Source: Micromonospora profundi | GTDB lineage: Bacteria > Actinomycetota > Actinomycetes > Mycobacteriales > Micromonosporaceae | Assembly: GCF_011927785.1 (NCBI RefSeq) | Contig: NZ_JAATJK010000001.1 | Coordinates: forward strand, 4,869,001-4,933,000 | DNA: 64,000 bases | Direction of reading: 5' to 3' | Shown: positions 35,306-43,882 of the stretch, piece by piece | How the letters are laid out: the number at the start of each line of letters is the position of its first letter | How positions within the stretch are numbered: position 1 is the first letter of the stretch | Notes under the pieces: generated by a model | Database searches by the model: none | Seen by the model: only the letters and a program-made list of their open reading frames with translations | What the model was told of the DNA's origin: nothing | Made by a program: the position numbers and the translations under genes

Positions 35306-35541
35306 CGCTCTGCCCCCTCGTTCACGATGTGCCGCTCCGCCACGCACCGCTCAAATGCGCGGCGAGCCCGCTCGACCTCCCGGTCCTCCCGCATCCGTGT
35401 CCTGCGGAACACCGTGAGCAGGATGATCCTCCGATCGGAGGCTATCCAGTACGTCACTCGTACCGCCTCGCGTTCCAGGTAGAACCGGAGTTCTCGCAAC
35501 TTACCGTCGAGTTGTCTGCTGTGCGGCTCACCGAGCAGCAC
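35302..35541 (-). pseudogene. HigB/RelE-type toxin, N-terminally truncated
   Basis: The frame encodes LLGEPHSRQLDGKLRELRFY, YWIASDRRIILLTVFRRTRM and the C-terminal RARRAFERC, which is the body of a Gp49/HigB-like mRNA interferase. Only 79 residues remain from GTG 35541; family members recalled run about 110-125. The codons just upstream still read FYIDLLANRGV in frame, homologous to the family, but a TGA blocks the frame 13 codons above GTG 35541 and no ATG or GTG lies between. The break coincides with a 22-bp palindrome. Either the toxin has lost its N-terminus, or a short form starts at a weak codon. Antitoxin intact. Confidence 0.6.
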
Positions 35542-35581
35542 GCCTCGGTTGGCCAGTAGGTCGATGTAAAACGCCGCTCAA

Positions 35582-35603
35582 CCCATAGCATCGATGCTAT
35601 GGG
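35582..35603. promoter_or_regulatory. Perfect palindrome upstream of the toxin-antitoxin pair
   Basis: CCCATAGCATC followed directly by its complement GATGCTATGGG, 22 bp with no spacer, 40 nt upstream of GTG 35541. Position and symmetry fit the operator bound by an XRE antitoxin. It also marks the point where the toxin-coding similarity stops. Confidence 0.65.
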
Positions 35604-35775
35604 TTGGGAGGGCTGGGACAAGCTCCCCCAAGTGCGTGTCGTCAGCGACATCGACCCAGGCGGGTGATGGAGGAACGGAAACCCCACGTCACACCTCACC
35701 GCTAGCGTGACCTCAGCCCCGAGCGCGGAGCCAGCATCCAGGCCGCCCGCCTTTCCTGAGTGATTGGATCTGCCT

Positions 35776-36204
35776 ATGGAACAGCGAATCAGTCTGGTCA
35801 CTCTCGGGGTCACGGACGTGGCGCGCGCCAAGGCCTTCTACGAGCAGCTCGGCTGGCGTGGCCAGGAGGTCGAGGAGACGGTCTTCTTCCAGGCCGGCGG
35901 CCTGGCTCTCGTCCTCTGGAGCCGCGACAAGCTCGCCGCGGACGCGGGCATCACCGATCCGGGCACCGGCGCCATGACCCTGGCCCAGAACGTCCGATCC
36001 AGGGCGGAGGTCGACGAGCTGATAGCCGCCGCGGTCAAGGCCGGCGCCGAGGTTACCCAGCCGGCGCGGGAGACGTTCTACGGCGGGTACGCCGGCTGCT
36101 TCGCCGACCCGGACGGTCACGTGTGGGAGATCGCCTGGAACCCGGGCTTCCCGCTCGGCCCGGACGGCGCCCTCACCGTCCCCGACTTCGGCGCCACAGG
36201 CTGA
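35776..36204 (+). CDS. VOC-superfamily (glyoxalase/bleomycin-resistance fold) protein
   Basis: 142 residues from ATG 35776. Two beta-alpha-beta-beta-beta units are visible: ISLVTLGVTDVARAKAFYEQ, FFQAGGLALVLWSR, then KAGAEVTQPARETFYGGYAG and CFADPDGHVWEIAWNPGFPL, with the terminal His and Glu metal-ligand positions retained. Could be a dioxygenase-like, lyase or drug-binding protein; family level only. Monocistronic, with the convergent Pro-rich gene ending 18 nt away. Confidence 0.87.
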   Translation: MEQRISLVTLGVTDVARAKAFYEQLGWRGQEVEETVFFQAGGLALVLWSRDKLAADAGITDPGTGAMTLAQNVRSRAEVDELIAAAVKAGAEVTQPARETFYGGYAGCFADPDGHVWEIAWNPGFPLGPDGALTVPDFGATG

Positions 36205-36222
36205 CCCGACAACAGCAACGGG

Positions 36223-37443
36223 TTACGACTCGGCCGGCGGGCAGAGCAGCCGGTCGACCAGCGGCAACAGCGGATCCAGGCAGGCCGTCAGCAGCGTGAG
36301 GTCGAGCGGCGGCGGCGTGGTGGTGGCCACCCCCGTCGCGGTGGGCGACGGCGATGGTGTGGGCGGGGTCGGCGGAACACTCGCGGATGGGGCCGGAGCG
36401 GTAGGCGGAGCCGGTACGGTGGACGCGACCGGAGCGATGGCCGGCGCAGCGGGCGGGGCAGCAGCCGTGGGCGGTGCAGCCGGCGGAGCCGGAGTGCGCG
36501 ACGGGGCCACTGGCCGGACGGGCTGCGCAGGGTTCGACGGCCCGGCCGGCGCAGCACCGGTAACCCGCGTTGGCGCTGCCGGAGTTGGCAGGTTGGTCGT
36601 ACCCATCTGGAACGTCACCGGCCCGACCGCACGCGGCGGGCCGACCGCGACCACGGCGGACGCCGTCCGCGGTGCCGGCCCTGCCTGCGGTGGCCCGACG
36701 GCAGGGCCGAGCGTCGCGACGACCACAGTCGCGACGGCTGCGGCGGCGAGGGCCCGGCGGTCGGGGCGTACCGCGATCAGTGGCGCTTCGTCCGGCTCCG
36801 CCGGCGGTGGCGGCGTCGGCCGTTCGCGACGGTGGCCGGCCAGCAGGGCGTCGATCTCGGCGACGACGTCGGCGCGGTCACCGGCGGCGGCAGCGATGGC
36901 GAGGGCGAGATAGAAGCGGAAGTTCACCACGGCGTTGGCCGGGACGCGCAGCCCACCCAGAGTGTCATGGTCCGGCAGCAGCGTGACCGGGACGTCGGGA
37001 TGGTGCGCGGGGTCGGTCAGCTCCGCGTACCGCCATTCGCGTCGGTGTTCGCGGCTGGCGAAGGCCACGCGGTGGCTGGTCACCACCGCCATGCCGGTGT
37101 CGATGACGCGCAGGCCCGGCGGCACTGTGTCGCTCACCGTTTCGGCGCAGGTGAGCGGCCCCGGCGCGGGTAGGCCGGGGACGTGCCTCGCCTCGGCCTC
37201 GACCAGGTCGGCGACGGGGAGGATCCGGAAGACGAGTTCGTCGTCGTCGAGGTCGACCGGCAGGCCGGTACGCGGCTGCGTGCACCCGAGGAACCCGGCG
37301 GCCTCGATCCGCAGGCGGGTCAGGTGTTCGCCGCGTCGTCGCCAGGTGCCGATCGCGGTGCGGTACGTGTGCCGGCGCCGCTCGTTCTCGCGCTCGGCCC
37401 AGGCGGCTCGCCAGGTCGGGCACTCCACAGAGGTCACGGTCAC
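36223..37443 (-). CDS. PH-like membrane protein with long Pro/Ala-rich tail, paralogue 1
   Basis: 406 residues from GTG 37443. Residues 1-210 form a cytosolic part with a PH-like beta pattern (GLRVIDTGMAVVTSHRVAFA, REWRYAELTDPAHHPDVPVT, GGLRVPANAVVNFRFYLALA). One hydrophobic segment follows (LAAAAVATVVVATLGPAVG, about 230-248), then about 140 residues of Pro/Ala/Thr/Ser repeats likely outside the cell, ending in a short hydrophobic LLTACLDPLLPLVDRLLC tail with two Cys. The same N-terminal domain and layout occur in 43883-45040. Function unknown. Its 5' region is 209 nt from the divergent nuclease gene. Confidence 0.68.
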   Translation of the reverse strand: MTVTSVECPTWRAAWAERENERRRHTYRTAIGTWRRRGEHLTRLRIEAAGFLGCTQPRTGLPVDLDDDELVFRILPVADLVEAEARHVPGLPAPGPLTCAETVSDTVPPGLRVIDTGMAVVTSHRVAFASREHRREWRYAELTDPAHHPDVPVTLLPDHDTLGGLRVPANAVVNFRFYLALAIAAAAGDRADVVAEIDALLAGHRRERPTPPPPAEPDEAPLIAVRPDRRALAAAAVATVVVATLGPAVGPPQAGPAPRTASAVVAVGPPRAVGPVTFQMGTTNLPTPAAPTRVTGAAPAGPSNPAQPVRPVAPSRTPAPPAAPPTAAAPPAAPAIAPVASTVPAPPTAPAPSASVPPTPPTPSPSPTATGVATTTPPPLDLTLLTACLDPLLPLVDRLLCPPAES

Positions 37444-37652
37444 ACGCGGTACAACCGCTCATGTACGTGACAGGGAACGCGCCGAGGATCGATGCTTCCC
37501 TTTGTTCCCGAAAGAGGAGATTTTGCGAACGGCAAGACTGCCGCCGTACCGCGACCACGCACCTCGGAAGCACGGACAATATTGGGTGGCCCGAATATAG
37601 ATCAAGATGAAAGAATGTGCCCGTATTGATCCATTACGGGGGATGGAGCGGC

Positions 37653-40013
37653 ATGGCCGACCACACACGTCATCGGTATTTCAGCAGGTCCCTCCGCGCG
37701 ACAGCATTGGCCGTCGCGCTCGTCCTACCGGTCTCCCTGATCAGTCCGCCCTCCGCCCAGGCGGCTCCGGCGGCGGTGACCGAGGAGCAACTTCCGGCGT
37801 GCAGCGACCCATCGGTACCGGAGGACATCAACCACGCCTCCATCCGGCTGGAGGGACCGACCGCCGGATCCGAGGTCGCGGTAGACGCGAACGGCAAGAT
37901 CGCCATCAACGGCTACCTGCACAAGCAGGCAACGATGGTGGACGTCTCGATCGAGAAGACGACCTCGTCCAGCTTCACCTTCGGTCCGCCGCCGCCCGGC
38001 GTCACGAACTGGTCTGCCTCGTGGACCACCAGCATGCGCCCGCCGCACCTGGGCCCGGTCCAGGTCTGTTCCCGCGCGGAACGTGAGCCCCACCGGTACG
38101 CGAAGATCCTGCGCGACATCACCGTGGTGGACCTGATCCCGCCGAGCAACGTCCCCGGCCTGACGGTCGGCACGATCACGGCGACCAGCGCCAAGGTGAC
38201 CTGGAACGCTGCAACCGACAACTACGGCCTCGCCGGATACGAGGTCACCGTCGACGGCGGCACCGCGCAGCGGACCACAGTCGGCACGCGCTCGTACTCG
38301 ATCACCGGGTTGCAGCCGTCCAGCAACCACACCGTCTCCGTGGTCGCAATCGACTTGGCCGGCAACCGGTCCGCGACGCCCGCCACGGCGTCCTTCACGA
38401 CGGACGCGTTGCCGCCGCCGCCGGACGTCGATGCCGGTCTGACCCTGGACCCGGACGAGGGGGGCGCCCTCGCCAGCTGGCACCCGCAGCCCGCCAACGA
38501 GACGAGCTACCGCGCCTATCTGGACGGCCAGATCTACGACCAGTTCTCCGTGGAGCAGCTCTGCGTGGACGGCAACGGCAACGTGGCCAACCCGTGCACT
38601 GCCGACAGCGTCATCAAGCTCCCGATCGAGCCGCTGGAGGAGTACACGTCGTACGCGTTCCGGGTCGAAGCGCTGCGTGCCGACGGCACGGTGGCCCGGG
38701 AACTCGCCGGTGACTTCACCACGATGGTCCATGTGGACGAGGTGTCGGCGGCGACCACACAAACGACCGCCAGCGAGGCGTCGCAGTGCGCGGGCGCCGG
38801 TGGCGACTTCTACATCGCGGCCAGCTCACGCGCCACGGTGCCGGTACCCGCCGGCAGCACGGAGGTCTTCCTCGGCTGCTACCGGGCATCGGACAGCAGC
38901 TGCCTCGACGCCTTCCTGCCCCCGTCGGGCGAGAAGCTGCTCGACTGCGCGGACAGCATCACCAACATGCTCTTCGCGGTGGCCCCGACCGGCCGCGGCC
39001 CGGTGATCGCCTCGGTTGACGCCACCCCGCAGGCCCGCCTGCTGGTGCCGGGCGCGACGGCACCGATCGCCTGGTGTGCCAGCGGAGCCTGCGCGACCCT
39101 CCTGGCTCCCATCGCGGAGACGGTGGAGGTTGTGGCGCTTGCTCCGGCCGCCGCCGCCGGCACCTCGTGGATCGTCGTCGGTGCCGCCGGCATCGGCATC
39201 GGTGTCGTGCTGGGCGTCCTGCTCGCCATCCTGTTCCCCAGCACGATCGGCGTCAACGGCCTCATCGAGTACCCGATCGAGCACGACGTCGACTTCGACA
39301 CGTTCGACAACTGGGGCCTGGACGAGGGCGAGTGGTACAACAGCCTGAAGGTCTACGCCGAAGTCATCAAGACCACGAAGCTGGTGGCTGACCAACGTGA
39401 TCTCGCCTTCGCGTGGGACTCCAGCGAGGACTCGCGACTCAAGCGGATCATCGACGCGGCGTGCACGGCCCAGCGTGGCACCCAGGGCAAAGCCGGATGT
39501 GACGACAACGTCATCGTCTACGTCCCCGGCGGCAAGAACTATCGGGGAGAGGACCTCATCTACACCGGCAAGCACATCGTGGCCGCGATGGGCGACGGCG
39601 GGTTCCCGCAGCCGCCGACGCGGGCGGTGTGGTTCTACCCGGCGCGCAGCGTGAACGGTCAGGCAGCGCGCGCCAAGGGCTACGACCACGGCTGGTTCAA
39701 CGACGCACAGTTCAAGCCGAACGCGTGCGACGTGCGGGTGCCCGGTCAGACCTGCGACGAATTCCCGTTCTGGGCTACAGACCAGGCGGTCAACCTGACC
39801 GGTCAGGTCGCCGACCTCAAGCTGGTGCCGACGACGGAGTCGCTGCCGCAGGCCAGAGACATCAACTCGTTCTACGGCAAGTGCAAGGTGACAAACGAAA
39901 CGAAGTTCGTCGTGTTGCCAGTGAAGCCGTGGGTCGACGCCGGCGGCCCGAGCTTCGCCTTCAAGGTCAGCGGGGGCGGGGCTAGCCTCTGCATGACCCC
40001 CAAGGCCCCGTAG
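37653..40013 (+). CDS. Secreted FN3 protein with NucA/NucB-like nuclease domain
   Basis: 786 residues from ATG 37653. Signal peptide 1-38 (ALAVALVLPVSLISPPSAQA). Fibronectin-III domains at about 164-252 (VPGLTVGTITATSAKVTWNA) and a second FN3-like region to about 360. A strong hydrophobic span lies at about 505-530 (WIVVGAAGIGIGVVLGVLLA). The C-terminal ~200 residues carry DNVIVYVPGGKNYRGEDLIY, ARAKGYDHGWFND, TCDEFPFWATDQAV and KFVVLPVKPWVDAGGP. The DEFPFWAT block resembles the DEYPFA motif of NucA/NucB DNases; catalytic assignment is inferred. An SMI1-like gene follows 15 nt later, so a toxin-immunity pair is plausible. Confidence 0.7.
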   Translation: MADHTRHRYFSRSLRATALAVALVLPVSLISPPSAQAAPAAVTEEQLPACSDPSVPEDINHASIRLEGPTAGSEVAVDANGKIAINGYLHKQATMVDVSIEKTTSSSFTFGPPPPGVTNWSASWTTSMRPPHLGPVQVCSRAEREPHRYAKILRDITVVDLIPPSNVPGLTVGTITATSAKVTWNAATDNYGLAGYEVTVDGGTAQRTTVGTRSYSITGLQPSSNHTVSVVAIDLAGNRSATPATASFTTDALPPPPDVDAGLTLDPDEGGALASWHPQPANETSYRAYLDGQIYDQFSVEQLCVDGNGNVANPCTADSVIKLPIEPLEEYTSYAFRVEALRADGTVARELAGDFTTMVHVDEVSAATTQTTASEASQCAGAGGDFYIAASSRATVPVPAGSTEVFLGCYRASDSSCLDAFLPPSGEKLLDCADSITNMLFAVAPTGRGPVIASVDATPQARLLVPGATAPIAWCASGACATLLAPIAETVEVVALAPAAAAGTSWIVVGAAGIGIGVVLGVLLAILFPSTIGVNGLIEYPIEHDVDFDTFDNWGLDEGEWYNSLKVYAEVIKTTKLVADQRDLAFAWDSSEDSRLKRIIDAACTAQRGTQGKAGCDDNVIVYVPGGKNYRGEDLIYTGKHIVAAMGDGGFPQPPTRAVWFYPARSVNGQAARAKGYDHGWFNDAQFKPNACDVRVPGQTCDEFPFWATDQAVNLTGQVADLKLVPTTESLPQARDINSFYGKCKVTNETKFVVLPVKPWVDAGGPSFAFKVSGGGASLCMTPKAP

Positions 40014-40028
40014 CCGAGGAGCTTCCTG

Positions 40029-40721
40029 ATGCTCGATGACATGCGCGTGCTGCGCGACGCGGTGCACGGGTACCGCGTCGCGGCGACGGCTGCCGGCCTC
40101 GACTGGCCCGAGCAGCCCGAGCAGCCGGCCGGGCGACCGCCGGATCAGGTCCACCGGATCTTCGACGTGGATCACGTGGCGGAGCAGCTCACCTGGTTGC
40201 ACTCACAGCGCTGGCCCGACCGGCAGGTGCTGCCCAACGTCGGATGGCGAATGCCATGGCCGGAGGGCGGGGAGGCGCTGGACTATCTGGGGCTGTCGAT
40301 CGGCACGCCGTTCCCGTGGCGGCAGCAACTGCCACTGTTCCACTTCGATTTCCTCCTCTACACGTTCGTCCTCGCGGGCGAGCACGAGGGTGAGATCTGG
40401 CGCTACCCGGTCTCCGAAGACTCCTGGGAGTCGGTCCGTGCCAGCACCAGCCTGGCCACGCTGTTCGACCAGTGGACCAGGGGAATCGCCGCCGGTGTGG
40501 TCGTCTACGACGAGGGCCGCAAGTGGCTCCTGGTTGACGACCTGGCCAAGGCCCAAGGGCTCGACCCGCTGGCCTTCCCGGTGAGTCCGGTTCAGGAGAC
40601 GCTGCTGCGGGCGCGGCAGCGCGAATGCGGGGTCGACATGGCTGCCGTCGAGGACGGCTTCGAGCACAGCGAGGAGTTGCTCGACGCTATCGACGCCGCC
40701 AAGGCGTCGCTCGACGCGTAA
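40029..40721 (+). CDS. SMI1/KNR4-like protein, putative immunity
   Basis: 230 residues, ATG 40029 preceded by GAGGAG, 15 nt after the nuclease stop. No signal peptide or membrane span, so cytosolic. The pattern LGLSIGTPFPWRQQLPLFHF, TFVLAGEHEGEIWRYPVSED, LATLFDQWTRGIAAGVVVYD is reminiscent of SMI1/KNR4-superfamily immunity proteins, with acidic patches and aromatic strands. Assignment to the superfamily is moderate. Its fixed place behind a nuclease-domain gene supports an immunity role. A strong terminator follows. Confidence 0.58.
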   Translation: MLDDMRVLRDAVHGYRVAATAAGLDWPEQPEQPAGRPPDQVHRIFDVDHVAEQLTWLHSQRWPDRQVLPNVGWRMPWPEGGEALDYLGLSIGTPFPWRQQLPLFHFDFLLYTFVLAGEHEGEIWRYPVSEDSWESVRASTSLATLFDQWTRGIAAGVVVYDEGRKWLLVDDLAKAQGLDPLAFPVSPVQETLLRARQRECGVDMAAVEDGFEHSEELLDAIDAAKASLDA

Positions 40722-40741
40722 GCCCTGGCCGTCCACAACAG

Positions 40742-40781
40742 CGCCGCGCCGCCACCCCGACGAAGGGGTGGCGGCGCGGCG
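40742..40781. terminator. Strong bidirectional terminator hairpin
   Basis: Perfect 17-bp GC-rich arms (CGCCGCGCCGCCACCCC at 40742-40758, complement at 40765-40781) with a 6-nt loop GACGAA. It lies between the SMI1-like gene and the convergent YCII gene. Confidence 0.88.
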
Positions 40782-40794
40782 AGGCCGGCTAGCC

Positions 40795-41163
40795 CTACTC
40801 GGGGCTCTCGTAGACCCGGCGGATGTCCACCTCCACGTCACCGATCGTCCCGGCGAAAATGTCGGCGAACCGTCGCCCCCACTCCACGGCCTCCTCGCGT
40901 GAGCGCACGTCCACGAGCGCGAACCCCGCGATCAGTTCCTTGGTCTCGGTGAACGGCCCGTCGGTGACTGTGGTCTTGCCGCTGGTCACGGTGATCCGGG
41001 TGGCGTCGTCCTTGGAGGTCGGGCAGAGCCCCTCGGCGGCGAGCAGGATGCCGGACTGCCCGGCCTCCTTCATGAAGGACTCCATCCGGGTCAGGAACTC
41101 CGGACTCGGGTTGAACGCCCCCGGCAGGGTCTCGTCAAGCTTGTGCATCATCATGTAGCGCAT
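40795..41163 (-). CDS. YCII/DGPF-domain protein of an ECF42 locus
   Basis: 122 residues from ATG 41163. Starts MRYMMMHKLDETLPGAF and contains TVTDGPFTETKELIAGFALV, the DGPF motif that names the family, then EEAVEWGRRFADIFAG. DGPF proteins are the conserved neighbours of ECF42 sigma factors, here encoded upstream (41981-43255) with a DUF998 gene between. The biochemical role of DGPF proteins is not settled. Probably cytosolic. Confidence 0.9.
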   Translation of the reverse strand: MRYMMMHKLDETLPGAFNPSPEFLTRMESFMKEAGQSGILLAAEGLCPTSKDDATRITVTSGKTTVTDGPFTETKELIAGFALVDVRSREEAVEWGRRFADIFAGTIGDVEVDIRRVYESPE

Positions 41164-41195
41164 CGATCGATCCTTTCGTTGTCGACGAACAGTGG

Positions 41196-41870
41196 TCAGT
41201 TGGTGATCTCTCGACCGCAGAGCGCGGTCAGCCAGCCGAAGACGACGACGCAGGCGAGCGCCATCCGGACGCTGATGCTGCCCTGGTCGGGCCAGGCCAG
41301 GATCGCGACGACGGCCAGTGCGCTGCCGAGGCTGACGGTCGCCCAGCCGCGCTCGCCGGCCCGCCACGAGGTGCGGGCCAAGACCAGGCAGGCGATGGTC
41401 AGCGACCCGAAGGCCAGCATCGCGCCCACGCCGTGGCCGACGGCGTGCCAGCTCATCTCCTCCGGCGCACCCTCCGGCGCGCCGGCAGGCCAGCCCATGC
41501 TGGGGTCGGAGACCAGCACACCCCCGATGATCAGACCGACGCCGTGCACGCCGATCAGCGCTGGTCCCCACGTCCCGCCCGGCTTACCGCGCAGCGCCCG
41601 GCGCAGCCCGACCGCGCCGGCCACGGCGAGCAGCCCGGTCACCACGAAGTTGGTGATCTGGATCCAGCCCAGATCGCCCAGGGCGAGCAGGCTGAGCGGC
41701 TGCCGGCTCAGGTCGAAACCGTCGCGGGTGAGCACCTGGGCGGCGGCCACCAGCCCGAACAGCGGGCCGGCGGCGGCTCCGCCGACCAGCAGCGCCCTGG
41801 TCGCCGTACGCCGGGAGTCGACGCCCGCCACGGCGGACCCCGCACCACCGGTGCTGGTCATTGTCGTCAT
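41196..41870 (-). CDS. DUF998 integral membrane protein
   Basis: 224 residues from ATG 41870. Six hydrophobic segments, beginning with LLVGGAAAGPLFGLVAAAQV, then the DUF998 signature FDLSRQPLSLLALGDLGWIQ, ITNFVVTGLLAVAGAVGL, GVHGVGLIIGGVLVSDPSMG, and two C-terminal spans. His residues in WHAVGHGVGA are conserved in the family. It lies between the ECF42-type sigma gene and the DGPF gene and is probably part of that regulon. Confidence 0.88.
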   Translation of the reverse strand: MTTMTSTGGAGSAVAGVDSRRTATRALLVGGAAAGPLFGLVAAAQVLTRDGFDLSRQPLSLLALGDLGWIQITNFVVTGLLAVAGAVGLRRALRGKPGGTWGPALIGVHGVGLIIGGVLVSDPSMGWPAGAPEGAPEEMSWHAVGHGVGAMLAFGSLTIACLVLARTSWRAGERGWATVSLGSALAVVAILAWPDQGSISVRMALACVVVFGWLTALCGREITN

Positions 41871-41980
41871 GTGTCCTCCTCTCGCCGGCCGGTGGCCGGT
41901 CCCGCGTGCCGGCCGGGCCGGCTTTTCACTGACGCGTCGAGCGGCCGGGCCGGGATACGACATGGCGGGCGGAGAATTTT

Positions 41981-43255
41981 TCAGCGGCTCGGCGCGACAC
42001 CGCGGGCGCAGTCGGCGGCACGGGCGAGCAGCAGGGCGCGTTCGCGTTCGTTGCCCGTCAGTTCGGCGGCCCGTTCGAACTCGGCACGCGCCTCGTCGTG
42101 GCGGCCCAGCTTGGCAAGCAGGTCACCGAGGACGCTTGGCAGCAGGTGGTAGTGGGCCAGCGCCGGCTCCTGCACCAGCGCCTGAGCCAGTTCCAGACCG
42201 GCGGCCGGGCCGTGCGCGAAGGAGACCGCGACGGCCCGGTTCAGCTCCACGACCGGCGACGGTACGACCCGGGCCAGCTCCGCATAGCCGTCGGCGATGC
42301 GCGCCCACTCAGTGTCCTGCGGGGTCGCCGCGCGGGCGTGGCAGGCGGCGATCTCCGCCTGGAGGGTGTACGGACCGGGCGGGCCGTCCGCCGCCCGTGC
42401 CCGGTCCAGGGCGGCCAGGCCCCGGCGGATCAGCAGCCGGTCCCAGCGCCCCCGGTCCTGTTCCAGCAGCAGGACCGGCTCGCCGTCGGCGTCGACCCGG
42501 GCGGCGGTACGCGACGCCTGTATCTCCAGCAGCGCGGCGAGCCCGTGCACCTCCGGCTCCTCGGGCATCAACTCCTGGAGGAGGCGGGCCAGGCGCAGCG
42601 CGTCGGCGCAGAGTTCCGGGCGCATCCAGTCGTCGCCGGCCGTCGCGGAGTAGCCCTCGTTGAAGATCAGATAGATGACCTCCAGCACGGAGGCGAGCCG
42701 CTCGGCGCGGGCGGCCACGCCGGGCACCTCGAACGGCACCTTGGCCTCGGCGAGGGTCTTCTTGGCCCGGGTGATCCGCTGCGCGACAGTGGTCTCGGAC
42801 ACCAGGAAGGCCCTGGCGATCTCCTCGGTCTTCAGCCCGCCCAGCACGCGCAGGGTCAGCGCCGCCCGCGCCTGCGGCGACAGCACCGGGTGGCAGGCCG
42901 TGAAGACCAGCCGCAGCAGGTCGTCGTCGATGCGCTCCTCGAAGGTCGCGTCGAAGTTCGGGGTGAACCCGTCGTCGCCGAGATCCTGCCCGAGCTGTTC
43001 GACCGACCGTTCCAGCAGCTTGCGGCGTCGCAACGCGTCGATCGCCCGCCGCTTGCCGACAGTGGTCAGCCACGCTCCCGGATTGGCCGGTACGCCGTCG
43101 CGCGGCCACTGCTCCAGCGCGGCGACCAGGGCGTCCTGGGCGAGTTCCTCGGCCCAGCCGACATCGCGTACCAGCCCGGCGAGGGCGGCGACGACCCGCC
43201 CGGCCTCGATTCGCCACACCGCCTCCACTGTGCGGTGTACCTGCTCAACCCCCAT
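41981..43255 (-). CDS. RNA polymerase sigma factor, ECF42 type with TPR-like C-terminus
   Basis: 424 residues, much longer than a basic ECF. Region 2 is near WAEELAQDALVAALEQWPRD and NPGAWLTTVGKRRAIDALRR; region 4 is near LTLRVLGGLKTEEIARAFLV and ETTVAQRITRAKKTL. The C-terminal ~220 residues are helical and TPR-like (YLIFNEGYSATAGDDWMRPE, AEIAACHARA, LELAQALVQEPALAHYHLLP), as in ECF42 where this extension is required for activity. No anti-sigma gene; control is thought to act through the extension. Followed by DUF998 and DGPF genes on the same strand, the usual ECF42 targets. Confidence 0.92.
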   Translation of the reverse strand: MGVEQVHRTVEAVWRIEAGRVVAALAGLVRDVGWAEELAQDALVAALEQWPRDGVPANPGAWLTTVGKRRAIDALRRRKLLERSVEQLGQDLGDDGFTPNFDATFEERIDDDLLRLVFTACHPVLSPQARAALTLRVLGGLKTEEIARAFLVSETTVAQRITRAKKTLAEAKVPFEVPGVAARAERLASVLEVIYLIFNEGYSATAGDDWMRPELCADALRLARLLQELMPEEPEVHGLAALLEIQASRTAARVDADGEPVLLLEQDRGRWDRLLIRRGLAALDRARAADGPPGPYTLQAEIAACHARAATPQDTEWARIADGYAELARVVPSPVVELNRAVAVSFAHGPAAGLELAQALVQEPALAHYHLLPSVLGDLLAKLGRHDEARAEFERAAELTGNERERALLLARAADCARGVAPSR

Positions 43256-43303
43256 GACTGCCCATCAGAGCAGGGCGGATCGGGCTCCACAAGGACCGCT
43301 CGT

Positions 43304-43837
43304 TCAATCGACGTGACGCGGACGGGTCAGCGGGCCCCGAGCCGGAAACCGCGACGGGGCACGCGGCGGGTACGCCTCGCAGTGCCCGTCCCACTGCGCG
43401 GCGGCGACCGTGAGGGCGTCCGCGGAGACCGTGAGGATCAACGGGTAGATGGCTGTGGTCGGGCGGCGCATCCACGGGGGCAGCGACTCGGCGGAGAACT
43501 CCACGATCAGCTCCAACCGGCGGCGACGGATCACCCGCGACCGCAGCGCCAGGTTGGGCTCGGTGAAGCGGACCGCCGCCGGTGGCGGGGCCGGTTGGGC
43601 GGCGGCTCGCGCCTGGCCGTACAGCCAACTGCCGAGCGCGCGGGCCTCCTCGACCATGAGGCTCGGGTAGTGGTGAGACCAGGTCTGACCGTCGGCGGTG
43701 CGGGCGTCCACCTCGACGAGCAGCCAGTCCTGCCAACCTGGGGACACCCGATCGGGGTCGTCGGGCGGGTCGATGCCGGGCTGGTAGCCGACCGGGCGGA
43801 TCCGCACCCGGGCGCCATCGTCGGACCGGATCTCCAC
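43304..43837 (-). CDS. WapI-like immunity-family protein
   Basis: 177 residues from GTG 43837 (a TTG at 43870 is also possible; neither has a clear ribosome-binding site). The layout DWLLVEVDARTADGQTWSHH, LMVEEARALGSWLYGQARAA, AAVRFTEPNLALRSRVIRRR, ELIVEFSAESLPPWM matches the pattern of actinobacterial WapI/DUF-type immunity proteins: a DW strand, E-x-x-x-L helix, F.EPNL, and PPW. No toxin gene adjoins it, so it would be an orphan. Assignment is by remembered pattern. Confidence 0.5.
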   Translation of the reverse strand: MEIRSDDGARVRIRPVGYQPGIDPPDDPDRVSPGWQDWLLVEVDARTADGQTWSHHYPSLMVEEARALGSWLYGQARAAAQPAPPPAAVRFTEPNLALRSRVIRRRRLELIVEFSAESLPPWMRRPTTAIYPLILTVSADALTVAAAQWDGHCEAYPPRAPSRFPARGPLTRPRHVD

Positions 43838-43882
43838 TCGATCATTGTGGCCGACCGAAGCAGACTTCAAGCCCCAAATCGG

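Noticed and set aside
35454..35831. Alternative frame across the toxin region starting MARATSVTPRV
   Set aside because: It runs in a different frame from the HigB-like residues, and its upstream part has no similarity to a toxin N-terminus that I can recognise.
36296..36913. Gly/Ala/Val-rich plus-strand frame opposite the Pro-rich tail of 36223-37443
   Set aside because: It mirrors a Pro/Ala repeat region; such complements are always open and low in complexity.
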